Assembly (NCBI RefSeq): GCF_000828895.1
Contig: NZ_AP014568.1
Location: 1,681,858 to 1,745,857 of the forward strand
Direction of reading: 5' to 3'
Origin: Serpentinimonas raichei
GTDB taxonomy: Bacteria > Pseudomonadota > Gammaproteobacteria > Burkholderiales > Burkholderiaceae_C
Length of the DNA: 64,000 bases
Shown piece after piece: positions 1 through 10,600 of the stretch (position 1 is its first letter; each line of letters opens with the position of its first letter). Below the pieces are notes generated by a model that was given only the letters and a program-made list of their open reading frames with translations, was not told the DNA's origin and made no database searches. Made by a program: the position numbers and the translations under genes.

Positions 1-1
1 C

Positions 2-1555
2 TACCTCCACACCGGCACCCCCCTGTGGCTGTTGCTGGCGTGCGGGGTCTATTTGTTTTCGACGGCGGCGGTGCTGCGCTGGAGCCGGCCGGCCAGCGCC
101 GACTCGTTCTGGTCGATCGGCTGGGGCCTGACCCTGTGGATCGATCTGGTTTTTTTTGGCCTGCTGCAAACCCTGCACAGCGGTGTCATCAACTACATGC
201 CCTTGTTCATCTTGCCCGTGTTGCTGGCTTCGGTGCTGGGGCCGCTGCGGCTGGCGCTGGGCAGCGCGGCCTTTGCCACGCTGGTGCTGCTGTTCGATGC
301 GCTGGCGGGCGATCTGCTCGGCCCCCAGCAGGCAACCACCTATGTGCAGGGCGCCATCTCAGGGGCGGGGCTGTTCATCGTGGCCCTGTTGGTGCACCAG
401 TTGGCGCGCCGCTTGGGGCGCGAACAAGCCCAAGCCAGCAGCCACCGCGCCATGGCCGACGCGCAAGCCCAAGTCAATCAGATTATCGCCACCGGCCTGA
501 GTGAGGGGGTGTTGGTGATCGATGCGCGCGGCCAAATCTGGCACGCCAACCCGGCCGCTTGCGCCATGCTGGGTGCCCCGGGCGAGCGACCGCCTTATGC
601 GCTGCTGCCCACCCTGCCCGCCTGGCCCCTGCTGTCGAGCTGGGCCCGCGCCTTGCTGGCACAGGGGAGCCACATGGATTGCACCATGCGCCTGCCCCGG
701 CCTAGCCAAGAAGCGCTGCAGGTCCAGTTGCGCGCCCACATCAACTGGCCGGCGCCACACAGCCCGGCGCAGCCCGCTTGCGTCATCTTCATTGAAAGCC
801 TGCGCGACGTCGAAGCCCGCGTGCGCAACGAAAAACTGGCCGCCATGGGCCGGGTGTCGGCGGCGGTGGCGCACGAAATCCGCAACCCGCTGGCGGCCAT
901 CAGCCAAGCCAACGCCCTGCTGACCGAAGAGGCGCTGACCCCCGCACAACAGCGCCTGAGCACCATGATCGGGCAAAACGCCAAACGGCTGGGCCGAACC
1001 GTGGACGACATCTTGGAGCTGGCCAAGCTGCCGGCGCGCCCCGACTTGGCCTTGCCGCTGCTGCAGCTCGACGCCGAGGCATCCGACATCGTGGCCGACT
1101 GGCAAGCGATCAACCCAAGCAGCAACCTGGTCTGGCAACCCGGTGCGCCCGCGACCGCGGTGCACTTTGAGGCCGAGCACCTGCGCCGGGTGGTCATCAA
1201 TTTGCTCGACAACGCGCGCCGCCATGCCCCACCAAATGCCACGCCCAACGCCCCCGCGCTGCAAGTCAGCACCCACGACAGCCCCGATGGGGTCTGGCTG
1301 GAAGTCTGGAACGCAGGCCCTCCGATGCCCGACGAAGTCGAGGCACACCTGTTTGAGCCCTTCAACTCATCCCACAGCCGCTCCAGCGGACTCGGTCTGT
1401 ACCTCGCGCGTCAACTGTGCCAAGTCTATCGGGCGCAGCTCGACTACCAGCAGCAGACCCGGCAAGGCAGCAACGGCCACTGCTTCGTGCTGCGCTGGAA
1501 CGTGCGCCAAAATCCCAACGAGGGACGGCTGCCCCAGCTCGACTTCACCTTGTAA
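2..1555 (+). CDS. pilS: Sensor histidine kinase PilS (5' partial)
   Basis: Membrane sensor kinase that controls the response regulator encoded just downstream. In the family, PilS senses pilin levels and phosphorylates PilR to switch on pilA through sigma-54. The reading frame is open to the first base, so the N terminus lies outside the window; a TTG at 32 is inside the gene. Hydrophobic segments fill the first ~130 residues, followed by a PAS-like linker. The H-box reads AAVAHEIRNPLAAIS with the phospho-accepting His codon at 872-874. The N-box (INLLDNARRHAP) and G-box (SSGLGLYLARQL) follow. The stop is 27 bases before pilR, consistent with an operon. Confidence 0.93.
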   Translation, partial: YLHTGTPLWLLLACGVYLFSTAAVLRWSRPASADSFWSIGWGLTLWIDLVFFGLLQTLHSGVINYMPLFILPVLLASVLGPLRLALGSAAFATLVLLFDALAGDLLGPQQATTYVQGAISGAGLFIVALLVHQLARRLGREQAQASSHRAMADAQAQVNQIIATGLSEGVLVIDARGQIWHANPAACAMLGAPGERPPYALLPTLPAWPLLSSWARALLAQGSHMDCTMRLPRPSQEALQVQLRAHINWPAPHSPAQPACVIFIESLRDVEARVRNEKLAAMGRVSAAVAHEIRNPLAAISQANALLTEEALTPAQQRLSTMIGQNAKRLGRTVDDILELAKLPARPDLALPLLQLDAEASDIVADWQAINPSSNLVWQPGAPATAVHFEAEHLRRVVINLLDNARRHAPPNATPNAPALQVSTHDSPDGVWLEVWNAGPPMPDEVEAHLFEPFNSSHSRSSGLGLYLARQLCQVYRAQLDYQQQTRQGSNGHCFVLRWNVRQNPNEGRLPQLDFTL

Positions 1556-1582
1556 GCGCCCGCCACAACCCGACCCCTTGCC

Positions 1583-3193
1583 ATGTCCGCTGCTGCCCCC
1601 ACCCCCTCGCGCCTGCTCGTGGTCGACGACGAACCCGATTTGCTCACGCTCTATGAGCTGACGCTGCGAAAAAGCGGGCATCAAGTGGCCGCCGCCAGCG
1701 ATCTGGCGCAGGCGCGCGCCCTGCTGGCCACGCAGCGCTTCGACGCCCTGATCACCGACATGCGCCTGCCCGACGGTTTGGGGCTGGAGCTGGTGCGCGA
1801 ACTGACCCAGGCTGGCCGGTCCGAAAAAACCATCGTGGTGACCGCCTACGGATCAGCCAACAACGCCGTCGAAGCCCTCAAAGCCGGCGCCTTTGACTAC
1901 CTCACCAAACCCGTGGCCCCGGCGCAACTGCGCGCGGCAGTGGCCAATGCGCTGCAAGCCGCCCGGCCGCCTTGCAGCGCGGCGCAGACCAACCCGGTCA
2001 AACCCACAGCCGCGGGGGCCGGGCTGGACCGGGGTGAGGAATTGGAACGTGTGACTGACGAACCCCGGCGCAACACAGTCACGGCCCTAGGCCCGATGGC
2101 GGGGGCCGGGCTGGGCCGGGGTGAGGAATCGGAACGTGTGACTGACGAACCCCGGCCCAGCCCGGCCCCCGCCACCGCCACCGGCGCGCTGCAACAACTG
2201 GTGGGCCGCAGCCCCGCCATGTGCGCGCTGCGCGAGCGCGTGTTGCGGGTCGCGCGCAGCATGGCCCCGGTGCTGGTGCTGGGCGAATCAGGCACCGGCA
2301 AGGAACTGGTGGCGCGCGCCCTGCACCACTGCAGCCACCGCAGCGACGGCCCCTTTGTTGCCGTCAACTGCGGCGCCATCCCCGATACCCTGCTTGAAGC
2401 CGAGTTCTTTGGCGTGCGCAAAGGCGCTTACACCGGCGCCAGCGCGCACCGCGAAGGTTACTTTCAGGCCGCGCGTGGGGGTACCCTGTTTCTGGACGAG
2501 ATCGGCGATTTGCCGCATCCGATGCAGGTCAAGCTGTTGCGGGCGGTGCAAGAGCGGCGCGTGCGCAGCCTCGGCGCCACCGACGACGAAGCAACCGATG
2601 TGCGGCTGATCAGCGCCACCCACATCGACCTCGAACGGGCGGTGGCTGCGGGGCGCTTTCGGCAAGATTTGTATTACCGCCTGAACGTGATCGACCTGCA
2701 CCTGCCCCCCTTGCGCGAACGCCTCGAAGACCTGACTGAACTCGCGCAATCCTTGCTGCAACGTCTGAGCGAGCGCAACGGCAACCCCGAGCCACCCGTG
2801 CTCAGCCCCGCCGCGCTGGCCCGCTTGGCCCAGCATCCCTTCCCCGGCAATGTGCGCGAACTGGAAAACCTGCTCGAACGCGCGCTCGCCCTGCACCACG
2901 GCCCCGTGCTCGACGCCGAAGCGGTCTGGACGCCGCCGCCCGCAGCGCAGCGCGCCTTGCCCGAGGCCAGCAACGGCCATGCGGCGGATTTCAGCCCCAC
3001 CCAGCCGCCTGCAGACGGCTGGCCTGCCCCAGCCCCCGATGAGCACGCCCCCACCCGGGAGCAACTGCTGGCTTGGCTCAACCTGCACCGCTGGAACCAG
3101 TCGCGTGCCGCACGCCAGCTCGGCTGGACGCTGGCCAAACTGCGCTACTGGATGCAGCGCCACGGCCTGACCGATGCGGCGGCCCACCACTGA
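1583..3193 (+). CDS. pilR: Sigma-54 response regulator PilR
   Basis: Two-component activator of type IV pilus genes, partner of PilS. The receiver domain (about residues 10-125) carries D15/D16 and phospho-acceptor D59 in LITDMRLPDG. The AAA+ sigma-54 domain (about 210-445) has Walker A GESGTGKE, a GAYTGA loop (usual form GAFTGA) and Walker B GGTLFLDEIGD. A Fis-type helix-turn-helix lies at the C terminus (NQSRAARQLGWTLAKL). At 536 aa it is longer than most PilR proteins because the receiver-AAA linker (about residues 144-197) contains two in-frame copies of a palindromic DNA repeat, described separately. It converges on tolA with 36 bases between stops. Confidence 0.95.
   Translation: MSAAAPTPSRLLVVDDEPDLLTLYELTLRKSGHQVAAASDLAQARALLATQRFDALITDMRLPDGLGLELVRELTQAGRSEKTIVVTAYGSANNAVEALKAGAFDYLTKPVAPAQLRAAVANALQAARPPCSAAQTNPVKPTAAGAGLDRGEELERVTDEPRRNTVTALGPMAGAGLGRGEESERVTDEPRPSPAPATATGALQQLVGRSPAMCALRERVLRVARSMAPVLVLGESGTGKELVARALHHCSHRSDGPFVAVNCGAIPDTLLEAEFFGVRKGAYTGASAHREGYFQAARGGTLFLDEIGDLPHPMQVKLLRAVQERRVRSLGATDDEATDVRLISATHIDLERAVAAGRFRQDLYYRLNVIDLHLPPLRERLEDLTELAQSLLQRLSERNGNPEPPVLSPAALARLAQHPFPGNVRELENLLERALALHHGPVLDAEAVWTPPPAAQRALPEASNGHAADFSPTQPPADGWPAPAPDEHAPTREQLLAWLNLHRWNQSRAARQLGWTLAKLRYWMQRHGLTDAAAHH
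2012..2173 (+). repeat. Duplicated palindromic repeat inside pilR
   Basis: A 57-base unit occurs at 2012-2068 and again at 2099-2155 with only two mismatches (offsets 17 and 32). The offset is 87 bases, or 29 codons, so the frame is kept. The second copy is one arm plus loop of a perfect 24-base inverted repeat: 2098-2121 is the reverse complement of 2150-2173, with a 28-base loop (2122-2149). The encoded residues include GRGEESERVTDEPRP twice with small changes. This looks like a mobile palindromic element tolerated in a flexible linker. Confidence 0.85.
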
Positions 3194-3218
3194 AGCCGCG
3201 CCCCATGCCGACTTAAAA

Positions 3219-3230
3219 AGCGGCGCCGCT
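3219..3230 (-). terminator. Possible weak terminator after tolA
   Basis: The palindrome AGCGGCGCCGCT overlaps the tolA stop codon. On the minus strand it is followed by five T residues (3215-3219). The stem is very short, so the call is weak. Confidence 0.3.
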
Positions 3231-4018
3231 CAGTCTTGCGGCCTGAACCCTAGGATGAGGACGCTGGGAACCCGGCCGTCGGTGTCGCGCGGCAAGCGCC
3301 CGGTGCGCTCGATCGCCCGCAGCACCGCCGCATCCCAGCCGGCATGGCCGCTCGATTGCAGCAAGCGGGTGCTCAGGATCGTGCCATCGGGCAGCGCACG
3401 CAGCTCGACCTCGGCGCGCGGGTTGGCGCCCAACACCTCGGTAAACACGATGTTGGGCCGGATCGCAGCCGCCAAGCGACTGGCGTAGCCGGGAGATGGA
3501 CTGGCAGCGGGCGCAGCGGCCACTGGGCTGGCCGCCGCAGTGGCCGCCGCGCGGCCCATGATGCGCTCGATGTTGCGCTGGTGCTCGGCCTCGCGCTGGG
3601 CCTCTTGCTCACGCCGTTCGCGTTCGGCCAGCTGAGCTTGGCGTTGCTCGATCCGTTCGCGCTCGCGCTGCTGCTCGATGGCGATGGTCGCAGCGGGAGC
3701 GGGCGTGGGCGTCTGAACTCGGGCCGCAGGCGGTGCAGGCGTGGGCGGGCGAACCACGGGCGGCGCTGGCGGAGGTGGCGCTGGCGGTGCAGGGGGCACA
3801 GGCGCCGGTACCGGTGTGGGTGCTGGGGGTGCCTGCGCGGCCTGCGGCAATTGCGCCCACAGCTCGGCCTGCACCACCTGCATGGCGGGCTCGCGCTGCC
3901 AGTTCACGCTGGCGCTCAAGGCCAGCACCAGCAGCGCGTGTATCCCCAGCGCCAGCGCCAAAGGCAGGCGCCAATGGCCCGGGGCGGGAGGGTTGAGGTC
4001 GGGTGGGGTTGGGTGCAT
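3230..4018 (-). CDS. tolA: TolA / TonB C-terminal domain protein
   Basis: Periplasm-spanning link of the Tol-Pal envelope system, which draws on the proton motive force through TolQ-TolR and pulls on the outer membrane during division. One transmembrane helix sits at about residues 18-38. A proline/alanine-rich stretch (55-105) follows, then a charged coiled coil (about 110-165, runs of E, R, Q) and a C-terminal TonB/TolA fold (about 175-262) with a typical AVLRAIERTGRLP motif. It starts 38 bases after tolR. No tolB or pal follows; the next gene is convergent pilR. Confidence 0.88.
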   Translation of the reverse strand: MHPTPPDLNPPAPGHWRLPLALALGIHALLVLALSASVNWQREPAMQVVQAELWAQLPQAAQAPPAPTPVPAPVPPAPPAPPPPAPPVVRPPTPAPPAARVQTPTPAPAATIAIEQQRERERIEQRQAQLAERERREQEAQREAEHQRNIERIMGRAAATAAASPVAAAPAASPSPGYASRLAAAIRPNIVFTEVLGANPRAEVELRALPDGTILSTRLLQSSGHAGWDAAVLRAIERTGRLPRDTDGRVPSVLILGFRPQD

Positions 4019-4056
4019 CCCGCGCTGCCAGGCTGTGCTCAGGGGGGCGGTGGTGT

Positions 4057-4545
<489 letters not shown>

Positions 4546-4567
4546 GGCGCTCTGTGCTCCGTGCGCC

Positions 4568-5308
4568 TTAGCGCGGGCCTGCCGTGGCAGTGGACATCGA
4601 TGCGCCGCTGGCACCCGGAGCGCCGGGCTGACCCAGTGCGGCCACGTTGCGCTGCAGGATATTGGAGAACTCGTCGATGAAGCTCTCCATGCGGTTGGCG
4701 GCGCGGTCGATGTCGTGCGCAAAGCGGTTGTAGGCCACCACGGCCGGGATAGCAGCAAACAGGCTGATGGCGGTGGCCACCAGCGCTTCGGCGATGCCGG
4801 GTGCCACCACCGCCAGCGTGACCTGCGCCATGGCGCCAATGCCGGTGAAGGCGTGCATGATGCCCCAAACCGTGCCGAACAGCCCAACGTAGGGCGCCAC
4901 CGAGCCGACCGAGCCCAAGAAAGACATATTCGCTTCCAGCGCATCGACCTCGCGCTGCAGGCTGGCGCGCATGGCGCGCCGGGCCCCGTCGAGCAGCGCG
5001 TCGGGCTGGGTCACGCGGCGGTCGCGCAGCTTGTGGAATTCGCGCATGCCGCTGGCAAAAATGCGCTCGGTCGGGCTGGCCTCGGGGGCGCGCTGCAGCG
5101 CCGCTTGGTAGAGCTCGTTGAGCTGGCCACCAGACCAGAAATCGCGCTCGAATTCGTCGCTCAGGCGCTGCACGCGACGCAGCAGCAAGCCTTTGCGAAA
5201 AATCGCGGCCCAGCTCAGGATCGAGGCCAAGATGAGCAGCAGCACCACCGCCTGCACCACCCAAGTGGCTTCGAGCATGAGTTGGATGACGGAAAATTCC
5301 GGTTTCAT
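4568..5308 (-). CDS. tolQ: TolQ proton channel subunit (MotA/TolQ/ExbB)
   Basis: Inner-membrane proton channel subunit energising TolA. The protein is 246 aa with three predicted membrane helices: an N-terminal one (about 15-37) and two after the cytoplasmic loop (around GSVAPYVGLFGTVWGIMHAF and VAPGIAEALVATAISLFAAI), the signature pattern of the family. The start ATG at 5308 overlaps the ybgC stop in an ATGA arrangement, indicating translational coupling. The adjacent ybgC, tolR and tolA favour TolQ over ExbB. Confidence 0.94.
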   Translation of the reverse strand: MKPEFSVIQLMLEATWVVQAVVLLLILASILSWAAIFRKGLLLRRVQRLSDEFERDFWSGGQLNELYQAALQRAPEASPTERIFASGMREFHKLRDRRVTQPDALLDGARRAMRASLQREVDALEANMSFLGSVGSVAPYVGLFGTVWGIMHAFTGIGAMAQVTLAVVAPGIAEALVATAISLFAAIPAVVAYNRFAHDIDRAANRMESFIDEFSNILQRNVAALGQPGAPGASGASMSTATAGPR

Positions 5309-5781
5309 GATTGATTCAGCAAATGAACGAGGGCCGGCGGCAGGCGCAGCGGGCGCAGGGTGGCGGCATCGACCCAGCCGATGCGGATGCTGGCATCGCA
5401 CAGCAGCTCGGCGACGGCGGGCTCTAGGGCCTCCGCGGCACGGGCCGCTGCAGCGCCCGGGTCTGCTAGGCTGCTATGCGGCGGCAACAGGCGCGCCTTC
5501 TGTTGCAGTGTCATGGAAGCGCGCCCAAGTTCCGTGACGCGCGCGCTCACTTGCAACAAATCGTCGAGCCGCGCCGGGCGGTGGTAGCGCAGCGCAGTTT
5601 CGGTCACCACAAACAGGCCGCCGGTCTGCTCGCGCAGGCGCTGCTGCTCCAGCCCCAAGCTGCGCAGCCATTCGGTGCGCGCGCGCTCAAAGAACTTGAG
5701 GTAGTTGGCGTAAAAAACGATGCCACCGGCGTCGGTGTCTTCCCAATAGACGCGCACCGGCCAGCGAAAGGTTTGTGACAT
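5305..5781 (-). CDS. ybgC: Tol-Pal associated acyl-CoA thioesterase YbgC
   Basis: Hotdog-fold thioesterase of 158 aa, acting on acyl-CoA or acyl-ACP at the cytoplasmic membrane and first gene of the tol cluster in many Proteobacteria. The 4-hydroxybenzoyl-CoA thioesterase motif YWEDTDAGGIVFYANY, with its catalytic Asp, is near residues 10-25. The start at 5781 (MSQTFRWPVRVYWEDTD) fits family N termini; longer frames upstream run into nusB. Its stop overlaps the tolQ start. Confidence 0.92.
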   Translation of the reverse strand: MSQTFRWPVRVYWEDTDAGGIVFYANYLKFFERARTEWLRSLGLEQQRLREQTGGLFVVTETALRYHRPARLDDLLQVSARVTELGRASMTLQQKARLLPPHSSLADPGAAAARAAEALEPAVAELLCDASIRIGWVDAATLRPLRLPPALVHLLNQS

Positions 5782-5794
5782 GGTGGCGGTCGAT

Positions 5795-6343
5795 TCAAGG
5801 GTGCGGCGCTTCGGGTGCGCTGGCACTGGGAGCGTGGGCCGGGCGGGCCGGGCGGTTGGCGGCGTCGCGCTGCACCTCGGCGTTGCGCCACTGCGGGGCC
5901 AGTTGGTTGAGCACGCCGTTGACGTATTTGTGGCCGTCGGTGCCGCCAAACGATTTGGCCAGCTCGATGCACTCGTTGAGCACCACGCGCCAGGGCACGT
6001 CGAGGCAGTGCTGCAGCTCGTAGGCCCCGATCCACAGCACCGCGTGCTCGATCGGTGACAGCTCCACCAGCGGCCGGTCGAGCAGCGGGGCCAGCGCGGC
6101 ATCCAGCTCTTGGGCACTGGCAATGCAGCCGTGCAGCAGCGCGTCGTAGTGGGCGCTGTCGGCCTTGTGAAAGCCGCTCAGTTCGCGCGTGAACAAGTCG
6201 ATCTCGGCAGCGGCGTTGCGCCCGACCAAATGCTGGTAAAGCGCCTGCACGGCGAACTCGCGCGAGCGGGTGCGCGCCGATTTGTCGGCCGCCTTGCGCG
6301 GTTTCGGGACCAAGGCCGGGTTGGCTTGGGTGGGCTCGTTCAT
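5795..6343 (-). CDS. nusB: Transcription antitermination factor NusB
   Basis: RNA-binding component of the antitermination complex, with NusE, on rRNA leaders. All-helical NusB fold, about residues 20-160, with conserved [11 protein letters not shown] near the N terminus and [20 protein letters not shown] near the end. At 182 aa it is longer than E. coli NusB because of a basic N-terminal tail and a proline/alanine-rich C-terminal tail. The start overlaps the ribH stop by four bases (ATGA), matching the widely conserved ribH-nusB pair. Confidence 0.95.
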   Translation of the reverse strand: MNEPTQANPALVPKPRKAADKSARTRSREFAVQALYQHLVGRNAAAEIDLFTRELSGFHKADSAHYDALLHGCIASAQELDAALAPLLDRPLVELSPIEHAVLWIGAYELQHCLDVPWRVVLNECIELAKSFGGTDGHKYVNGVLNQLAPQWRNAEVQRDAANRPARPAHAPSASAPEAPHP

Positions 6344-6843
6344 GCGCGCCCCTGGCTTTGCAACAGGCGCGCCATTTCCACCGCCACCCGCGCCGCATCG
6401 AGGCCTTTTTCGAGCTGGCGCGCTTGCGCCTGCTCTAGGTTTTCGGTGCTCAGCACGGCATTGGCCAGCGCGATGCGGCAATCGAGCATGACCCGGCTGA
6501 TGCCGGCGGCCGATTCGTTGCAGACCAGCTCGAAGTGGTAGGTTTCGCCGCGGATCACGCAGCCCAGCGCCACCAGCGCATCGAAGCGCTTGCTGGCGGC
6601 CAGCGCCTGCAGCGCCAGCGGCAGCTCCAGCGCGCCGGGCACTTGCAGGTGCTCGATCTGCCCGGCCGCCACGCCCAGGCGCAGCAGCTCCGCGCGGCAG
6701 TGCTGCGCAAGCGCATCGGTCACGCCCTGGTTGAAACGCGCCTGCACCAGCGCCACGCGCAAGCCGCTGCCATCGAGCGCGGCCCCATACCCGGGCACAC
6801 TTGCGGCCACATTCCCGGCCCAGCCCTTGTCGGCAGCTTGCAT
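6340..6843 (-). CDS. ribH: 6,7-dimethyl-8-ribityllumazine synthase
   Basis: Penultimate enzyme of riboflavin synthesis: condenses 5-amino-6-ribitylaminouracil with 3,4-dihydroxy-2-butanone 4-phosphate. The 167 aa protein shows the family motifs: the substrate loop [13 protein letters not shown], then [19 protein letters not shown] with the catalytic His, and [18 protein letters not shown] near the end. It lies one base after the ribBX stop region and overlaps nusB. Confidence 0.96.
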   Translation of the reverse strand: MQAADKGWAGNVAASVPGYGAALDGSGLRVALVQARFNQGVTDALAQHCRAELLRLGVAAGQIEHLQVPGALELPLALQALAASKRFDALVALGCVIRGETYHFELVCNESAAGISRVMLDCRIALANAVLSTENLEQAQARQLEKGLDAARVAVEMARLLQSQGRA

Positions 6844-6844
6844 C

Positions 6845-7978
6845 TCAATGTCCTTTGTTCAAAAAACCCGTCACTTCCAGCCCGTAGCCGGTCATGCTCG
6901 GCATGCGCCGGGCGGTGCCCAGCAAGCGCATTTTGTGTACCCCGCAGTGACGCAAAATTTGCGCCCCGATGCCATAGGTGCGCAAATCCAGCCCGCTGCG
7001 GCCGCGTTCCGGGGCTTGGGCGGCGCGCGCCGTGCCCTCGAACTGCGCCAGCAACTGCTCGGCGCTCTCGCCGCAGTTGAGAAGCACCACCACGCCGCGC
7101 CCTTGTTGGTCCATGTGGCGCAGGCTGGCCTCCAGCGACCACGAGTGCATGGCGCGCCCGACTTCGAGCGCATCGAGCACACTCAGCGGCTCGTGCACGC
7201 GCACGCAAACTTCGTCTTCGGGTGCCCAAGTGCCCTTGACCAGCGCCAGGTGCAGCGCCGGGCTGGTCTGGTCGCGAAAGGCGTGCGCGGTGAATGCGCC
7301 GCTGGCGGTGAGCAGGCTGCGGCTGCCCAGGTGCTGCACCAGGCTTTCGGTGCGGCTGCGGTGCTCGATCAGGTCGGCGATGGTGCCGATCTTGAGCCCG
7401 TGTACGGCGGCAAAGCGCTGCAGATCGGGCAGGCGCGCCATGCTGCCGTCGTCGTTCATGATCTCGCAGATCACCGCCGCCGGGCTGCAGCCGGCCAGTG
7501 TGGCGAGGTCGCAACCGGCCTCGGTGTGGCCAGCGCGCAGCAGCACCCCGCCCTCGACCGCTTGCAGCGGAAAAATATGACCCGGCTGCACCAGATCGGC
7601 GGCGCGGGCCTCGGGGGCCACGGCGGCTTGCACGGTGCGGGCGCGGTCGGCGGCCGAAATGCCGGTGGTCACGCCCTCGGCGGCCTCGATCGAGACCGTA
7701 AACGCCGTTCCCATCTTGGTGCCGTTGCGCGCCACCATCGGCGGCAGTTGCAGCCGCTCGCAGCGCGCGCGCGTGAGCGTGAGGCAGATCAGGCCACGGC
7801 CAAAGCGCGCCATGAAGTTGATCGCTTCGGGCGTGACGTGGTCGGCGGCCAGCACCAGGTCGCCCTCGTTTTCGCGGTCTTCTTCATCGACCAAAATCAC
7901 CATGCGGCCAGCGCGCAGTTCGGCAACGATTTCGGAGACGGGTGCAATGGCAACCGGTTCGGGGCAAGGTGTGTTCAT
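6845..7978 (-). CDS. ribB: 3,4-dihydroxy-2-butanone-4-phosphate synthase with degenerate GTP cyclohydrolase II-like domain (RibBX type)
   Basis: Makes the four-carbon unit for RibH from ribulose 5-phosphate. The RibB domain fills residues 1 to ~205 with the acidic loop [13 protein letters not shown] and the [13 protein letters not shown] motif. The remaining ~170 residues resemble GTP cyclohydrolase II at their end ([20 protein letters not shown]) but lack the zinc-binding Cys cluster and the arginine-rich catalytic segment, so GTP cyclohydrolase activity is not expected. This matches the RibBX variant known in Proteobacteria; a separate ribA should exist elsewhere. The start at 7978 overlaps the ribE stop (ATGA). 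Confidence 0.9.
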   Translation of the reverse strand: MNTPCPEPVAIAPVSEIVAELRAGRMVILVDEEDRENEGDLVLAADHVTPEAINFMARFGRGLICLTLTRARCERLQLPPMVARNGTKMGTAFTVSIEAAEGVTTGISAADRARTVQAAVAPEARAADLVQPGHIFPLQAVEGGVLLRAGHTEAGCDLATLAGCSPAAVICEIMNDDGSMARLPDLQRFAAVHGLKIGTIADLIEHRSRTESLVQHLGSRSLLTASGAFTAHAFRDQTSPALHLALVKGTWAPEDEVCVRVHEPLSVLDALEVGRAMHSWSLEASLRHMDQQGRGVVVLLNCGESAEQLLAQFEGTARAAQAPERGRSGLDLRTYGIGAQILRHCGVHKMRLLGTARRMPSMTGYGLEVTGFLNKGH

Positions 7979-8595
7979 GGGGCGGTGGGGAGCATGCGCT
8001 CTACGTAGCGCGCAATCAGGTCGATTTCGAGGTTGAGCGGCTGGCCCGCTTGCAACCGGCCCAGCGTGGTGTGCGTGAGGGTGTGCCCGATCAGGTTGAT
8101 GCGGCATTCGCAGCCCTCGGGGCGATCACACACCGCGTTCACGGTCAGGCTCACGCCGTTGACGGTGATGGAGCCCTTGGTGGCCAAATACTTGCCCAGC
8201 GCCGCCGGGGCCAGCAGGTGCAGCGCCCAGCTCTCGCCCACTGGGGCAAAGTGCAACACGCGCCCGACTGCATCCACGTGCCCGGTGACGATGTGGCCGC
8301 CGAGCCGATCTTGGGCGCGCAAGGCTTGCTCCAAATTCACCTCGCCCAGGCCATCGAGCCCGGTGGTGTGCGCCAGCGATTCGGCCGAGACTTCGACCGT
8401 GAACTCGTTGGCCGCCAGATCGAGCGCCGTCACCGTCATGCAAGCGCCGTTGAGGGCGATGCTGTCGCCCAAGGCCACCCCGGCCAAGTAGCCCGGTGGG
8501 GTTTGGATGAGCAAGCGCTTGCCGTGCTGCGCCGAAGAGCCAAGCGGATGGACAGCGGTGATGCGCCCCACCCCGGTGATGATGCCGGTGAACAT
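7975..8595 (-). CDS. ribE: Riboflavin synthase alpha subunit
   Basis: Dismutates two molecules of 6,7-dimethyl-8-ribityllumazine into riboflavin plus the RibH substrate. The 206 aa protein consists of two lumazine-binding repeats (about 1-97 and 98-195): [12 protein letters not shown] and NGACMTVT in the first, [12 protein letters not shown] and GVSLTVN in the second. It sits directly between nrdR and ribBX. The usual ribD between nrdR and ribE is missing. Confidence 0.95.
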   Translation of the reverse strand: MFTGIITGVGRITAVHPLGSSAQHGKRLLIQTPPGYLAGVALGDSIALNGACMTVTALDLAANEFTVEVSAESLAHTTGLDGLGEVNLEQALRAQDRLGGHIVTGHVDAVGRVLHFAPVGESWALHLLAPAALGKYLATKGSITVNGVSLTVNAVCDRPEGCECRINLIGHTLTHTTLGRLQAGQPLNLEIDLIARYVERMLPTAP

Positions 8596-8601
8596 AGGCC
8601 G

Positions 8602-9051
8602 CTATTGTCGCACTTCATCGACCAGGGTTTTGAACTCGTCGATGTCCTGGAAGCTGCGATAGACGCTGGCAAAGCGGATGTAGGCCACGTGGTCGATTTT
8701 TTTCAGCTCGCGCATCACCATTTCGCCCAGCCGCTGCGAGGCCACCTCGCGCTGCCCGAGTTGCAGCAGCGCTTCTTCGATGCGCTCGATGGCGGCGTCG
8801 ATCTGTTGCGTGCTCACCGGGCGCTTGCGCAGCGCCAGCGCAAAACTGGCGCGCAGCTTGGCGGCCTCGTAGTCGATGCGGCGCCCGTCTTTTTTCACCA
8901 CCTGCGGCAGCGCCAGCTCGGGCCGCTCGTAGGTGGTGAAGCGCTTGTCGCAGGCCGGGCAGCGGCGGCGCCGGCGCACGTGCTGCCCGTCTTCGGCCAC
9001 CCGGGTTTCGGCCACCTGGGTGTCCGGGTGGGCGCAAAAGGGGCACTTCAT
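8602..9051 (-). CDS. nrdR: Transcriptional repressor NrdR
   Basis: ATP/dATP-sensing repressor of ribonucleotide reductase genes. The N-terminal zinc ribbon has C3, C6, C31 and C34 (MKCPFC and CPAC) and is followed by the ATP-cone domain ([20 protein letters not shown]) to about residue 140. Length 149 aa is standard. It lies 57 bases downstream of glyA and 6 bases before ribE, the common glyA-nrdR-rib order. Confidence 0.97.
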   Translation of the reverse strand: MKCPFCAHPDTQVAETRVAEDGQHVRRRRRCPACDKRFTTYERPELALPQVVKKDGRRIDYEAAKLRASFALALRKRPVSTQQIDAAIERIEEALLQLGQREVASQRLGEMVMRELKKIDHVAYIRFASVYRSFQDIDEFKTLVDEVRQ

Positions 9052-9108
9052 GGCGCGCAGGCGCCACAGCTTGCGCCGGGGCCGCAGGCAGGCGCAGCCG
9101 CAAGCCGC

Positions 9109-10353
<1,245 letters not shown>

Positions 10354-10412
10354 GCAGGCAGTCCTTGGGTTCGGTCGGTGGAGGCTAAGGAATCGGACCC
10401 TTGGCGGGCCAA
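10354..10412 (-). promoter_or_regulatory. Expression platform and ribosome site of glyA
   Basis: The bases after the aptamer include the second half of a 7-bp hairpin (CCAAGGG) and, at 10359-10368, CCAAGGACTG, which holds the glyA Shine-Dalgarno. The same CCTTGG that forms the hairpin can pair with this ribosome site. There is no clear T-tract after the hairpin, so control of translation looks more likely than termination. Inference from pairing only. Confidence 0.5.
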
Positions 10413-10497
10413 GGGCTGCCCAGGCGAACGGCTGAGAACGGCCCTGGATGGGCCGCCGTGCGCTCCCCCGTGGTGAAAGTTTCCACGTCAGCCCCCC
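10413..10497 (-). promoter_or_regulatory. ZTP (pfl-type) riboswitch in the glyA leader
   Basis: Read on the minus strand, the leader contains the pfl/ZTP aptamer pattern: GGGCTGACG, a small hairpin GTGGAAACTTTCACCAC, the GGGGGAGCGC segment, and the hallmark 3' block CCGTTCGCCTGGGCAG. GGGCTG (10491-10496) can pair with CAGCCC (10413-10418) to close P1. The family senses ZTP/ZMP when 10-formyl-THF is low and commonly controls glyA, folD and purH. The next bases, CCCTTGGCCCGCCAAGGG, form a hairpin that competes with P1. Recognised by eye against the remembered consensus. Confidence 0.82.
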
Positions 10498-10600
10498 CAT
10501 GGGGTGATGCGCGCTGACGCGAACGCCGCCCACCGGTGCAGGTGCGAAGCGGCTAAACACAGCCAGCGCAGCGGGCCTATCGCCAGTTGCGCACAGGCCG

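Noticed and set aside
6845..7500. Frameshift as the cause of the incomplete cyclohydrolase domain in ribBX
   Set aside because: The same frame retains the terminal YGIGAQIL and GYGLEV motifs and normal codon use to its stop, so the domain is genuinely degenerate and not broken.
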